The position numbers were made by a program, and so were the translations under genes. Under the pieces are notes generated by a model that saw nothing but the letters and a program-made list of their open reading frames with translations, made no database searches and had not been told where the DNA came from. This document shows, one piece after another, positions 1 through 6,630 of a stretch of 21,074 bases of DNA. The stretch's first letter is position 1; each line of letters opens with the position of its first letter. The stretch lies in the NCBI GenBank assembly GCA_905479845.1, contig CAJQOB010000348.1, positions 1 to 21,074 on the forward strand. Direction: 5' to 3'. Origin of the DNA: an uncultured Flavobacteriales bacterium. Lineage in GTDB: Bacteria > Bacteroidota > Bacteroidia > Flavobacteriales_D > Crocinitomicaceae.

Positions 1-1
1 A

Positions 2-1132
2 CTTTTAGCTGATAATGTCAACTGCGTCGATGTTGATGCAAGTAACAACATCTGGTTTGGAACGCAGGACGGTGTTTCGGTTTTTGACGGGGCAACGTGG
101 ACGGATCACACGACAGCAACGGATCCGGGGCTTGTGGATAATACGATTCAAGCAATTTATGTCGCTACATCTGGTGATGTTTGGGCCGGTACAGATTTCG
201 GATTGAGCGTTTATGATGGTACGAATTGGACTAGTTATACTTCCGCAGATGGACTTGGAAACAACCAAATTAAGTGTATTACGGAAGACAATGGACTCAT
301 TTGGATTGGGACAAATAATGGTGCATCTAACTACGATGGGACGAACTTTACCAATTTTGGAACATCAGAAGGGTTGCCTTTTGGCGGTGTAAATGAGATT
401 GACGTTATGTCTAATGGAGATGTGTGGATGGGAACAGGATTAAGTGGAGTATATGTTTATTCAGGAGGGACAATTGGTTCAAACATCATTGATGATGTGG
501 ATGGTTTGATTGATAACCGAATTCGCGCAATTGTGAATGACGATTCAGGAAATAGTTGGATTGGAACGTCCGAAGGAATATCTGTTTTTGATAGCGGTGA
601 TAATTTCTGGATGCATCACACTACTATGTTTTCACTTCCAGCACCTGATACCTTGAACCCAATTGAAGATCTCGAAATGGATTCACAAGGCATTATCTGG
701 GTTGGGGTTTATGTGGATTACTTGGTTACTGAAGGTGGCGTCTGTGCTTACAATGGAGTAAACTGGGTTGAGTACAAAGTGGCTGATGGATTGGTTGGTC
801 CGGTGGTACGTGCCTTGGCAATCGATGGAAATGACGATGTTTGGGTAGCTACGAGTACAGGGGTAAGCAAAATTTCTGATCCCACTGTTGGAATAACCGA
901 TCCAGAAATAAGTCAATTCCAAATTCATCCGAATCCAACTTCTGGAGAGCTCACAGTTAAGTTCTTAGGAGGAAATTCTGATGGAGATGTATGTATTTAC
1001 GATGCTAGTATGAAATTGGTGCATCAAGCGAAACTTGAAGGGCTAAGTACAAAATTGGATTTGAATCACCTGAGAAATGGAGTTTATTTCCTTAAGACTG
1101 GAAGCTCTGTTGAAAGATTGGTCATCCGTTAA
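2..1132 (+). CDS. Beta-propeller (reg_prop) protein with T9SS type A C-terminal sorting domain, 5' truncated
   Basis: The frame is open from base 2, so the gene starts before the window; 376 residues are visible. They hold about seven propeller repeats of the two-component-regulator-propeller type, each with a W-x-G-T or W-x-A-T core followed by a G-x-S-x-Y/F-D-G-like turn (for example IWIGTNNGASNYDG). The last ~75 residues start with HPNPTSGEL and end in VYFLKTGSSVERLVIR, the typical T9SS type A sorting domain, which directs export across the outer membrane by the Por secretion system followed by removal of the tail. The protein is therefore probably secreted or surface-attached. No histidine kinase or DNA-binding domain follows the propeller, so this is not a hybrid two-component sensor. 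The ligand or substrate is unknown. Starting at the internal GTG (134) would cut a propeller blade, so that start is not credible. A hairpin terminator follows. Confidence 0.88.
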   Translation, partial: LLADNVNCVDVDASNNIWFGTQDGVSVFDGATWTDHTTATDPGLVDNTIQAIYVATSGDVWAGTDFGLSVYDGTNWTSYTSADGLGNNQIKCITEDNGLIWIGTNNGASNYDGTNFTNFGTSEGLPFGGVNEIDVMSNGDVWMGTGLSGVYVYSGGTIGSNIIDDVDGLIDNRIRAIVNDDSGNSWIGTSEGISVFDSGDNFWMHHTTMFSLPAPDTLNPIEDLEMDSQGIIWVGVYVDYLVTEGGVCAYNGVNWVEYKVADGLVGPVVRALAIDGNDDVWVATSTGVSKISDPTVGITDPEISQFQIHPNPTSGELTVKFLGGNSDGDVCIYDASMKLVHQAKLEGLSTKLDLNHLRNGVYFLKTGSSVERLVIR

Positions 1133-1166
1133 TCTAGAATTAGATCCAAGATCTATGTCGAATTTG

Positions 1167-1204
1167 AAAAGCAGCTGTGGAAACATTACACAGCTGCTTT
1201 TTTT
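1167..1204 (+). terminator. Rho-independent terminator of the propeller gene
   Basis: A perfect 9-bp stem, GCAGCTGTG (1171-1179) with CACAGCTGC (1189-1197), has a 9-nt loop and is followed by seven T. It is preceded by AAAA, so the stem can extend into the T run. It starts 35 bases after the stop codon. Confidence 0.9.
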
Positions 1205-1218
1205 AGTTAGTCGTTCTT

Positions 1219-1404
1219 TTACGATTGAATAATTCGATCGAATAGCGAATCAATTGAAGCAATGATTTCCTCAAGTTCTGCGTTGTATTGATGCTTTAAA
1301 TCTTTCTGTGATTCAAGCGCTATTTGGAGTTCGAACAGTTGTCGGAATAGTTTTGTGTCCTGCATCGATCTCAATTCTTTGTGATAAATAAATGTTGTCT
1401 TCAT
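1219..1404 (-). CDS. Small hypothetical protein (61 aa)
   Basis: I do not recognise a family. The product is 61 residues, has no signal peptide or membrane segment, and looks helical and rich in charged residues and Gln, with a hydrophobic heptad-like pattern from residue 17 to the end. This would suit a small coiled coil or helical hairpin. The ATG at 1402-1404 is preceded by an A-rich leader on the minus strand (AAAAACAAATAAC), much like that of dnaA in this window (TTAACAAATAAC), which favours genuine translation. It sits alone between the terminators of its neighbours. No convincing TAnnTTTG box is seen; the nearest is TGCATTTG about 45 bases upstream. It could be a spurious ORF. Confidence 0.45.
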   Translation of the reverse strand: MKTTFIYHKELRSMQDTKLFRQLFELQIALESQKDLKHQYNAELEEIIASIDSLFDRIIQS

Positions 1405-1562
1405 AGTTATTTGTTTTTGGCGGATGACATGATGAGTGCTGCATCAAATGCAAGACCTGCGGAGCAGTTCATTTAGTCTTTCAGAGATGCAGAACGAGTC
1501 GTAAATTTGCCAGCAAAACAGAGAACTAGGAAGTCAGACTTTATTACAACCTTGAGATCAAA

Positions 1563-1580
1563 AGTAGAAGTACTTCTACT
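1563..1580. repeat. Perfect 18-bp palindrome
   Basis: AGTAGAAGTACTTCTACT is identical to its reverse complement (two 9-bp half sites). It lies in the 275-bp gap between the small gene starting at 1404 and the beta-barrel gene ending at 1680. There is no T run on either side, so a terminator role is unlikely. A dimeric regulator site is possible. Apart from this and the terminator at 1626-1660, I see nothing in the gap. Confidence 0.5.
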
Positions 1581-1625
1581 AGTCAAAGAGAGGATTGACT
1601 TCACTCAAGATTAAAGTTTAGATAC

Positions 1626-1660
1626 AAAAAAAAACGCTCGTCCATCTGGACGAGCGTTTC
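1626..1660 (-). terminator. Rho-independent terminator of the outer-membrane protein gene
   Basis: AAACGCTCGTCCA (1632-1644) pairs perfectly with TGGACGAGCGTTT (1647-1659), a very stable stem with a tiny loop. On the minus strand it is followed by nine T (A run at 1626-1634). It lies 20 bases after the stop codon of the minus-strand gene. Confidence 0.92.
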
Positions 1661-1679
1661 TATTTAAAGTTTGTTTCTC

Positions 1680-2354
1680 TTAGTAAGTTGGAAGCTTCAC
1701 TGAAACTCCAAATTGGATAATCGATCCACCGAAAATACCAAGCTCAACATGAGCACCGATATTATCTGTGAAATATACTCGAGTACCTAATGCTAATCTC
1801 AAAGAGATAGGGAAGATCGCTCCGTTGTTGTCTCCTGAGAATAATCCACCTTCTGAGTTTGAGTCGAAGTTTGGATCAGTTGATTCAGTCGTACGCTTGA
1901 TGTTTTTGTAACCAGCAGCGAATGCAGTATAAGCATCAACACGATCATTTTGAACGAAGTGGTAGTTCAAACGAACCATAGCACGTAATTTTCTCGCTTT
2001 GTAATCGTAGTTGTATTTCTGATCAACATAAGTCATTGTTGTCTCATCATAAACTGAACGAGTATCGTTGTAATTGAATCCAGAAACTTCGTAGTTGATG
2101 TCAGCTCCAATTCCGAAATCATCAGAAAGCATGTATTCAAGACGTCCACCGTAGCTAATCATTCCCCCGTTCAACTTGTAATCAGTAATACTTGAGCTAT
2201 CACTAATGTTTGCTCGGTTGTATAAAGTACTGTTCGCCCAGTTAGGAACTCCGATATACGGATCGATAATGAAATCTCCTTGGCCAACTTGCGTTTGAGC
2301 CATAGTAGTAGAGCTCAATGCTACTACTCCCAAAAAAAGTAAAATCTTCTTCAT
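1680..2354 (-). CDS. Outer-membrane beta-barrel protein
   Basis: This is a 224-residue protein with a clear signal peptide (MKKILLFLGVVALSSTTMA, probable cut before Gln20). The mature part consists of alternating polar/apolar strands separated by Asn/Asp/Tyr-rich loops, and the C-terminus (FGVSVKLPTY) ends in an aromatic residue, as usual for outer-membrane barrels. Its size suits an 8-stranded barrel of the outer-membrane-protein beta-barrel family (OmpA/OmpW/OmpX-like fold); no peptidoglycan-binding domain follows. Cargo or role is unknown. The ATG at 2352-2354 begins the signal peptide. A sigma-54-like promoter lies about 40-55 bases upstream and a strong terminator closes the gene, so it appears monocistronic and independent of dapD upstream. 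Confidence 0.82.
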   Translation of the reverse strand: MKKILLFLGVVALSSTTMAQTQVGQGDFIIDPYIGVPNWANSTLYNRANISDSSSITDYKLNGGMISYGGRLEYMLSDDFGIGADINYEVSGFNYNDTRSVYDETTMTYVDQKYNYDYKARKLRAMVRLNYHFVQNDRVDAYTAFAAGYKNIKRTTESTDPNFDSNSEGGLFSGDNNGAIFPISLRLALGTRVYFTDNIGAHVELGIFGGSIIQFGVSVKLPTY

Positions 2355-2394
2355 AATTATTTAGTTAGTCAATAAAATGTTTGGTTGAGCTTTT

Positions 2395-2410
2395 ACAAAG
2401 CCTGTGCCAA
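2395..2410 (-). promoter_or_regulatory. Sigma-54-like (-24/-12) promoter of the beta-barrel gene
   Basis: On the minus strand the site reads TTGGCACAGGCTTTGT: a perfect -24 element (TTGGCAC) and a -12 element TTTGT, with GG (2408-2407) and GT (2396-2395) separated by exactly 10 bases. The canonical -12 is GC, so one key base differs. The predicted start near 2383 would leave a 29-nt leader before the ATG at 2354. No TAnnTTTG box is present at a suitable distance. Confidence 0.45.
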
Positions 2411-2412
2411 AG

Positions 2413-2474
2413 ATGTAAAAAAAAATGTTAACAGAACGATAATTTAATGCAACTCATCGATGGTTTTAACATTT
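2413..2474 (-). terminator. Weak AT-rich terminator candidate after dapD
   Basis: On the minus strand AAATGTTAA (2474-2466) can pair with TTAACATTT (2431-2423), directly followed by a run of T. The arms are AT-rich and separated by 34 bases, so the stem is weak. It lies between the dapD stop and the promoter of the beta-barrel gene. Confidence 0.3.
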
Positions 2475-2483
2475 CATCAAGAT

Positions 2484-3293
2484 CTAGACAGCAACGTTAT
2501 GCTCTCTAAGAGCTTCATTCAGTGATGTTTTTAAATCAGTAGAAGCTTTTCGTTGACCAATGATTAGAGCACAAGGAACTTGGAATTCTCCCGCAGGGAA
2601 TTGTTTCGTGTACGATCCAGGAATCACAACACTACGTTCAGGGACGTAACCTCTGATCTCTTTTGGCTCAGCTCCAGTTACATCAATAATCTTAGTGGAC
2701 TTCGTCAAAACAACGTTAGCACCTAAAACGGCTTCTTTACCAACGCGAACACCTTCAACAACGATACAGCGTGACCCAATGAATGCTCCATCTTCAACAA
2801 TAACAGGTGCAGCCTGTAGCGGCTCCAATACTCCTCCAATTCCAACACCACCACTTAAGTGAACGTTTTTTCCAATTTGTGCACATGATCCAACAGTAGC
2901 CCAAGTATCAACCATTGTTCCTGAATCAACATAAGCTCCAATATTAATGTATGAAGGCATCATAATAACTCCAGGAGCAACAAAAGCACCGTATCTCGCA
3001 ACAGCATGAGGAACCACACGAACACCTAATTCTTTGTAGTTCTTTTTCAAGGCCATCTTATCGTGGAACTCAAATGGACCAACTTCAATTGTTTCCATCT
3101 TACGAATAGGGAAGTACATCACTACCGCTTTCTTGACCCATTCGTTCACTTGCCATTCACCGTTATCCATCGGTTCTGCAACACGTAAGTGTCCTTTGTC
3201 AATTGATTCAATTACATGTTCAATTGCTTCAATCGTTTCAGGTTTACTCAATAAATCTCGGTTTTCCCAAGCTGCTTCTATTATCGTTCTCAT
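2484..3293 (-). CDS. dapD: 2,3,4,5-tetrahydropyridine-2,6-dicarboxylate N-succinyltransferase
   Basis: DapD transfers a succinyl group from succinyl-CoA to tetrahydrodipicolinate, a cytoplasmic step of the succinylase branch of the diaminopimelate/lysine pathway that feeds peptidoglycan synthesis. The 269-residue length is normal for the family. The N-terminal ~95 residues are the helical cap. Residues ~100-215 form the left-handed beta-helix of hexapeptide repeats (GAFVAPGVIMMPSYINIGAYV, then VGSCAQIGKNVHLSGGVGIGGV). Asp129 in MVDTWATVGS and Glu180 in IVVEGV match the family's conserved acidic positions. The ATG at 3291-3293 gives the usual N-terminus. The gene is divergent from ruvX across 95 bases. 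No other lysine gene is in the window. Confidence 0.96.
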   Translation of the reverse strand: MRTIIEAAWENRDLLSKPETIEAIEHVIESIDKGHLRVAEPMDNGEWQVNEWVKKAVVMYFPIRKMETIEVGPFEFHDKMALKKNYKELGVRVVPHAVARYGAFVAPGVIMMPSYINIGAYVDSGTMVDTWATVGSCAQIGKNVHLSGGVGIGGVLEPLQAAPVIVEDGAFIGSRCIVVEGVRVGKEAVLGANVVLTKSTKIIDVTGAEPKEIRGYVPERSVVIPGSYTKQFPAGEFQVPCALIIGQRKASTDLKTSLNEALREHNVAV

Positions 3294-3311
3294 GCGTTTT
3301 ATTTTCTGCTA

Positions 3312-3319
3312 CAAAAATA
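3312..3319 (-). promoter_or_regulatory. -7 box (TATTTTTG) of dapD
   Basis: The minus strand reads TATTTTTG, a full match to the Bacteroidota -7 consensus TAnnTTTG, 18 bases upstream of the dapD ATG. I see no clear -33 TTG at 19-21 bases from it, so support is partial. Confidence 0.4.
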
Positions 3320-3388
3320 ATCATCCAAGTTGGCATCGCGTTTCCAAAATTCAAGGTTTATTAATTTTTTTCACCGATCTTTGCCGTA

Positions 3389-3796
3389 ATGGGAAAAGCA
3401 GTCAGCATTGATTTCGGTTTGAAACGTACAGGATTAGCAATTTCAGACGAGAGTAGAATCTTCGCCTTTGGATTGGAAACCGTCGATTCAAAGAACCTGA
3501 TGAATTTCTTGGTAGACTTGAGGGATAAGGAGCAATTTACCACGATCGTTCTTGGTATGCCAAAGCGACTGAACAACGAAGACAGTCATGTTTCTGAAAA
3601 TGTTCGTTTGCTCAAGGATGCTTTGGAAAAACAATTCATGGGAGTAGAAGTTGTGTTGCTGGATGAACGATTCACCTCAAAGATGGCGTCTGCTTCTATG
3701 CACAGCGCAGGAGCTTCTAAAAAGCAAAAGAAACAGAAGGGCTTGGTTGATAAGGTCAGTGCGACAATAATTCTTCAGTCCTACCTCGGACAATAA
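3389..3796 (+). CDS. ruvX: RuvX/YqgF family putative pre-16S rRNA nuclease / Holliday-junction resolvase-like protein
   Basis: This is a 135-residue RNase H-fold protein of the YqgF (RuvX) family. Family motifs are in order: D8-F-G-L-K-R-T-G-L-A at the N-terminus (first catalytic Asp), G-M-P-K-R (56-60), L-D-E-R-F-T-S (91-97, second acidic pair), and D121-K-V-S-A-T-I-I-L-Q near the end (last catalytic Asp). YqgF takes part in 16S rRNA 5'-end maturation in E. coli, and related proteins have been proposed as Holliday-junction resolvases; the sequence cannot separate these roles. Length is normal and all acidic residues are present. The ATG at 3389 starts the protein immediately before the first strand. 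It is followed by def after 85 bases, with a separate promoter for def. Confidence 0.93.
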   Translation: MGKAVSIDFGLKRTGLAISDESRIFAFGLETVDSKNLMNFLVDLRDKEQFTTIVLGMPKRLNNEDSHVSENVRLLKDALEKQFMGVEVVLLDERFTSKMASASMHSAGASKKQKKQKGLVDKVSATIILQSYLGQ

Positions 3797-3833
3797 GAGT
3801 TGTATAAAACAGCTTCGAAATCAACGCTTGTGA

Positions 3834-3863
3834 TTGGAATTTCCTAGGAAAGCACTAATTTTG
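3834..3863 (+). promoter_or_regulatory. Bacteroidota-type promoter of def, with a palindrome in its spacer
   Basis: TTG at 3834-3836 and TAATTTTG at 3856-3863 (perfect TAnnTTTG) are separated by 19 bases, matching the -33/-7 architecture of the Bacteroidota housekeeping sigma factor. The predicted start lies a few bases after 3863, leaving a short leader before the def ATG at 3882. The spacer contains a 12-bp palindrome TTTCCTAGGAAA (3840-3851), which could be an operator or chance. Confidence 0.65.
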
Positions 3864-3881
3864 TGAAACAATAATTATAGA

Positions 3882-4478
3882 ATGATATTACCAATTGTAG
3901 CATATGGCGACCCAGTTCTCAAGCGCGAAGCCGAGGAAATTGATAGCGATTATGAAGGACTAAACGAACTGATTGAGAACATGTTTGAAAGCATGTATGA
4001 AGCATCAGGAGTGGGATTAGCAGCACCTCAGATTGGGAAGTCAATCCGATTGTTTATTGTTGATGGTTCCCCTTTTGCAGAAGATGCGGAAGAAGAACCA
4101 GATCCACGTGCAGATGGGCTCCAAGGATTTAAGAAAGTATTCATTAATCCAATTATTGAGGAAGAATCTGGTGAAGAATGGGCGTTTAACGAAGGCTGTT
4201 TGTCGATTCCAGATGTCCGTGAGGAGGTGTACCGAAAAGAGAAAATTTTGATCACTTATTACGATCAAAATTGGGAATTACAGGAAGAAACATACGATGG
4301 ATACGCAGCTCGAATTATTCAACACGAATACGATCACGTAGAAGGGATTTTGTTCACTGATAGAATCTCTCCGTTGAAGAAGCGTTTGCTAACAAAGCGC
4401 TTAGCAAATATTTCTAAGGGAATCGTTAAAGTGCCTTACAGAATGAAATTCCCTCTGCGTAAAAAACAACGAACTTAA
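3882..4478 (+). CDS. def: Peptide deformylase
   Basis: This metalloenzyme removes the formyl group from the initiator methionine of nascent proteins in the cytoplasm. All three signature motifs are intact: motif I G43-V-G-L-A-A-P-Q, motif II E104-G-C-L-S-I-P with the metal ligand Cys106, and motif III Q147-H-E-Y-D-H with metal ligands His148 and His152 and catalytic Glu149. The 198-residue length is typical of flavobacterial deformylases. An acidic insertion (residues ~65-80, AEDAEEEPDPRADG) lies between motifs I and II. The C-terminal ~35 residues are Lys/Arg-rich, which could place the enzyme near the ribosome (inference). A lipoprotein gene begins 10 bases after its stop, probably co-transcribed. 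Confidence 0.97.
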   Translation: MILPIVAYGDPVLKREAEEIDSDYEGLNELIENMFESMYEASGVGLAAPQIGKSIRLFIVDGSPFAEDAEEEPDPRADGLQGFKKVFINPIIEEESGEEWAFNEGCLSIPDVREEVYRKEKILITYYDQNWELQEETYDGYAARIIQHEYDHVEGILFTDRISPLKKRLLTKRLANISKGIVKVPYRMKFPLRKKQRT

Positions 4479-4488
4479 TAAAGCATTC

Positions 4489-5076
4489 ATGATAAAATAC
4501 TTACTTGGAATAATAACGATCGCTACACTTATTGTGAGCTGTGGAGGAGAGGACGAGAAAAAAGAACAAGGTGGTGAGTTCTATTCAACAGAAGTTCCAG
4601 AGGCGGATGTACTGAGAGTTGGAATAAAACAATTGGAAGATTCCTTGATGAAAATTTCTCAAGATCGTAATGTCGATAGTAAAGTGACAAACTTGGTGCA
4701 ACAGGCGTGTATCGAGAAGTTGAAATTGATGTATCAGGCCTACCCCAAGGATAAAGATGCTGCTCTTTCGCTTCATAAAGTTTCCATGATGTATTCAGCA
4801 ATGGGAGTTCCAAATCTTTCTGTGAAATATGCCGATTCATTGATTGAGCAATACCCAAAATACGAAGACCGTTGGTTAGTTTTGCAAAGCAACGCGATGT
4901 ATTATGACATGGAAGCGCAGCCCAGAGACAAAGAGAAAATGCGCTACTACTTGGAGAAGTTGATTAAGGAATACCCGAATTTAGACCCTGAAATTCTTGA
5001 TCAGTCTAAATCACGTCTAGAAACAATCGATTTAACTTTCGATGAATTGATTAAACAACAGAATCCGCCTAGTTAG
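4489..5076 (+). CDS. TPR-like lipoprotein
   Basis: This 195-residue protein has a lipoprotein signal peptide: a hydrophobic stretch of ~14 residues ends in the lipobox IVSC, so the mature N-terminus would be lipidated Cys18 followed by GGEDEKKEQGG, a charged tether that may favour surface or outer-membrane placement in Bacteroidota. Residues ~40-185 are helical with TPR-like spacing (for example AALSLHKVSMMYSAMGVPN and ADSLIEQYPKYEDRWLVLQS). I do not recognise a named family. It starts 10 bases after def and is probably translated from the same message, but that pairing does not reveal a function. No terminator is evident after it. Confidence 0.8.
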   Translation: MIKYLLGIITIATLIVSCGGEDEKKEQGGEFYSTEVPEADVLRVGIKQLEDSLMKISQDRNVDSKVTNLVQQACIEKLKLMYQAYPKDKDAALSLHKVSMMYSAMGVPNLSVKYADSLIEQYPKYEDRWLVLQSNAMYYDMEAQPRDKEKMRYYLEKLIKEYPNLDPEILDQSKSRLETIDLTFDELIKQQNPPS

Positions 5077-5125
5077 AGCGCTGTTAACGATGTGTTAAAA
5101 ATATGCGTGCTTAAAAAAGTTGCAC

Positions 5126-5133
5126 TATATTTG
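5126..5133 (+). promoter_or_regulatory. -7 box (TATATTTG) upstream of DUF1573 gene 1
   Basis: TATATTTG is a full match to TAnnTTTG and lies 42 bases before the ATG at 5176. The -33 region is unclear (GTGTTA around 5093-5098, no clean TTG). The box also argues for the 5176 start over the in-frame ATG at 5092, which would put the promoter inside the gene. Confidence 0.5.
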
Positions 5134-5175
5134 TTTGGTAGTAAATACGAATTAAACACAAAAACACCCATAAAA

Positions 5176-5631
5176 ATGAAAAAAGTATTATTCTCTTTGA
5201 TGATGGTTTTCGCAGCAGGATCAATGTCTACAGTTGTGGCCCAAGAAGTTTCTGCACAGGTAACAGAAGGAGCGAAAATTGAATTTGCAAAAGAAACTCA
5301 CGATTACGGTACAGTAAAGCACGGAGGTAACGGACAATGTACGTTTGATTTTACAAATACCGGAACTGAGCCTTTGATTATTCAAAATGCGAAAGGATCA
5401 TGTGGATGTACTGTTCCTTCATGGCCAAAGGAGCCACTTGCGCCAGGAAAAACTGCTTCGATTACTGTAAAGTACGATACGAAGCGTCCAGGAGCAATCA
5501 ACAAGAGTGTAACTATTACGTCAAATGCGACGAACACTCCTGTTAAAGTAATCCGAATTAAAGGAAACGTTGAGCCTAAGCCAACTTCTGGAGCACCAAT
5601 CAATAATTCTGGAGCACCTGCAAATAACTAA
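5176..5631 (+). CDS. DUF1573 protein, copy 1 of 4
   Basis: This is a 151-residue exported protein of the DUF1573 family (Ig-like ASH/Hydin-type fold, function unknown). The signal peptide is MKKVLFSLMMVFAAGSMSTVVA with a probable cut before Gln23. The domain spans ~33-135: DYGTVKHGG, the F-D-F-T-N-T-G-T-E-P-L-I-I strand pair, the CxC motif Cys76-Gly-Cys78 followed by TVPSWPKEPLAPG, and the closing VKVIRIKGNV. A short Pro/Ser/Asn tail with two SGAP/NSGAP repeats ends the protein. The start at 5176 was chosen because it begins the signal peptide; the ATG at 5092 would add 28 residues ahead of it. The stop codon directly abuts the ATG of copy 2 (TAAATG), indicating translational coupling. It is closest to copies 3 and 4. 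Confidence 0.9.
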   Translation: MKKVLFSLMMVFAAGSMSTVVAQEVSAQVTEGAKIEFAKETHDYGTVKHGGNGQCTFDFTNTGTEPLIIQNAKGSCGCTVPSWPKEPLAPGKTASITVKYDTKRPGAINKSVTITSNATNTPVKVIRIKGNVEPKPTSGAPINNSGAPANN

Positions 5632-6009
5632 ATGAGGCTATTTTTCGCGATCATAATAATAGCATTGAATTCCGCCCTTGGCTTTTGTCAAGAGGCGGAA
5701 TTTAGTATAGACAAGTCTGTACACAAATTCCCTGCAACAAAACAAGGAGAAATGCTTAGTCATGAATACATGATCACGAACACAGGAGATGAGCCTTTAA
5801 TCATTTCCGATTACAAGGTTTCTTGCACCTGCACGAAAGCGATACTTCCCAAAGATTCAATCCCACCGGGAGAAACGTATGCCCTTCAGGTTACTTTCGA
5901 TACGAAAGAAAAGTACTACTATCAGGATCGAACAATCATTCTCGTGACCAACACGAAAAAGAAGATGCACAAGATTCGCTTCAAAGTGAAAGTAGTTCCC
6001 AATGAGTAA
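5632..6009 (+). CDS. DUF1573 protein, copy 2 of 4 (divergent)
   Basis: This is a 125-residue exported DUF1573 protein. A hydrophobic N-terminus (RLFFAIIIIALNSALGF) acts as a signal peptide; Cys19 follows it but the preceding residues do not form a good lipobox. The domain keeps the family outline (HKFPATKQGE, I-T-N-T-G-D-E-P-L-I-I-S-D), but the conserved motif is Cys65-Thr-Cys67-T-K-A with no VPxWPKEP, and the C-terminal half (KEKYYYQDRTIILVTNTKKK) differs strongly from the other three copies. There is no tail after the domain. It starts on the base after the stop of copy 1 and overlaps the following hydrolase gene by 8 bases, so the three form one tightly coupled unit. Confidence 0.82.
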   Translation: MRLFFAIIIIALNSALGFCQEAEFSIDKSVHKFPATKQGEMLSHEYMITNTGDEPLIISDYKVSCTCTKAILPKDSIPPGETYALQVTFDTKEKYYYQDRTIILVTNTKKKMHKIRFKVKVVPNE

Positions 6010-6535
6010 ACCCAAACTCATCATTCTGTCCGATATTTTTGGTGCTACCGAAGAAGCTTGGATGGGTATGTACAGAAAACAATTATCACCATTTTTTGAA
6101 ATAGTTGAATACGATAGCCGACAATTGGCTGGTATTCTACCGTGTCCTCAGGAAGAAGTTCATCAAAGATTTGTAAATGCTGGAATAGAAGACGCCACTC
6201 AGCGTTTATCTCTCTTGGAGGAGAAAGTCTACGCAGTGCTAGGGTTTAGCGTTGGAGGAACAATAGCATGGAGGTACGCACTTGAAAATCCGCATTGCTC
6301 ATCGCTCTATTTGATTTCGGCAACGGGCTTACGAAATGAAACGGTGAGGCCAACATCTGCGATTTCTTTGTGTTACGGTGAACACGAAAGTAGTGGGCCA
6401 AATTTAGCTTGGTTCGATACATTAGGTATTGCTCCAAAAATATTCAAGAATGAGTTTCATGAATGCTATAAAAATGAAGCCGTTATTACACAGCTTTGTC
6501 AAACGATAATAGAGGACTCAAATATTCTTGGATGA
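6002..6535 (+). CDS. Short alpha/beta-hydrolase-like protein
   Basis: This 177-residue protein has no signal peptide and is presumably cytoplasmic. It begins with a beta-strand and oxyanion-type loop (KLIILSDIFGATEEAW) and contains a nucleophile elbow G81-F-S83-V-G-G, the classic GxSxG arrangement of alpha/beta hydrolases, followed by a helix (TIAWRYALENP) and a strand LYLISATGL. It lacks an obvious lid domain. The catalytic acid and histidine are uncertain (His153 is one candidate), and at 177 residues it is shorter than most family members. The substrate is unknown. The start ATG overlaps the end of DUF1573 copy 2 by 8 bases (ATGAGTAA), so it is translationally coupled to exported DUF1573 proteins, a pairing whose logic is not clear. 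Confidence 0.7.
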   Translation: MSKPKLIILSDIFGATEEAWMGMYRKQLSPFFEIVEYDSRQLAGILPCPQEEVHQRFVNAGIEDATQRLSLLEEKVYAVLGFSVGGTIAWRYALENPHCSSLYLISATGLRNETVRPTSAISLCYGEHESSGPNLAWFDTLGIAPKIFKNEFHECYKNEAVITQLCQTIIEDSNILG

Positions 6536-6630
6536 TGCTGATTTTGTGAAATCATTTCAATTTTTCTAGGGAAATATCAAAATTGGAATCATCTTTGTAT
6601 TCTAAACACTACAATTACAATAATCATATT

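Noticed and set aside
134..136. GTG start for the propeller gene
   Set aside because: The frame is open to the window edge and upstream residues complete another propeller blade.
3330..3348. TTGGCATCGCGTTTCC as a sigma-54 site for ruvX
   Set aside because: The -24 half fits, but GG-N10 is followed by CC rather than GC or GT.
5092..5175. Longer start for DUF1573 copy 1
   Set aside because: It would add 28 residues in front of a standard signal peptide and place the TATATTTG promoter box inside the gene.
6583..6630. Longer start for DUF1573 copy 3
   Set aside because: The extra 16 residues are polar and precede a complete signal peptide starting at 6631.
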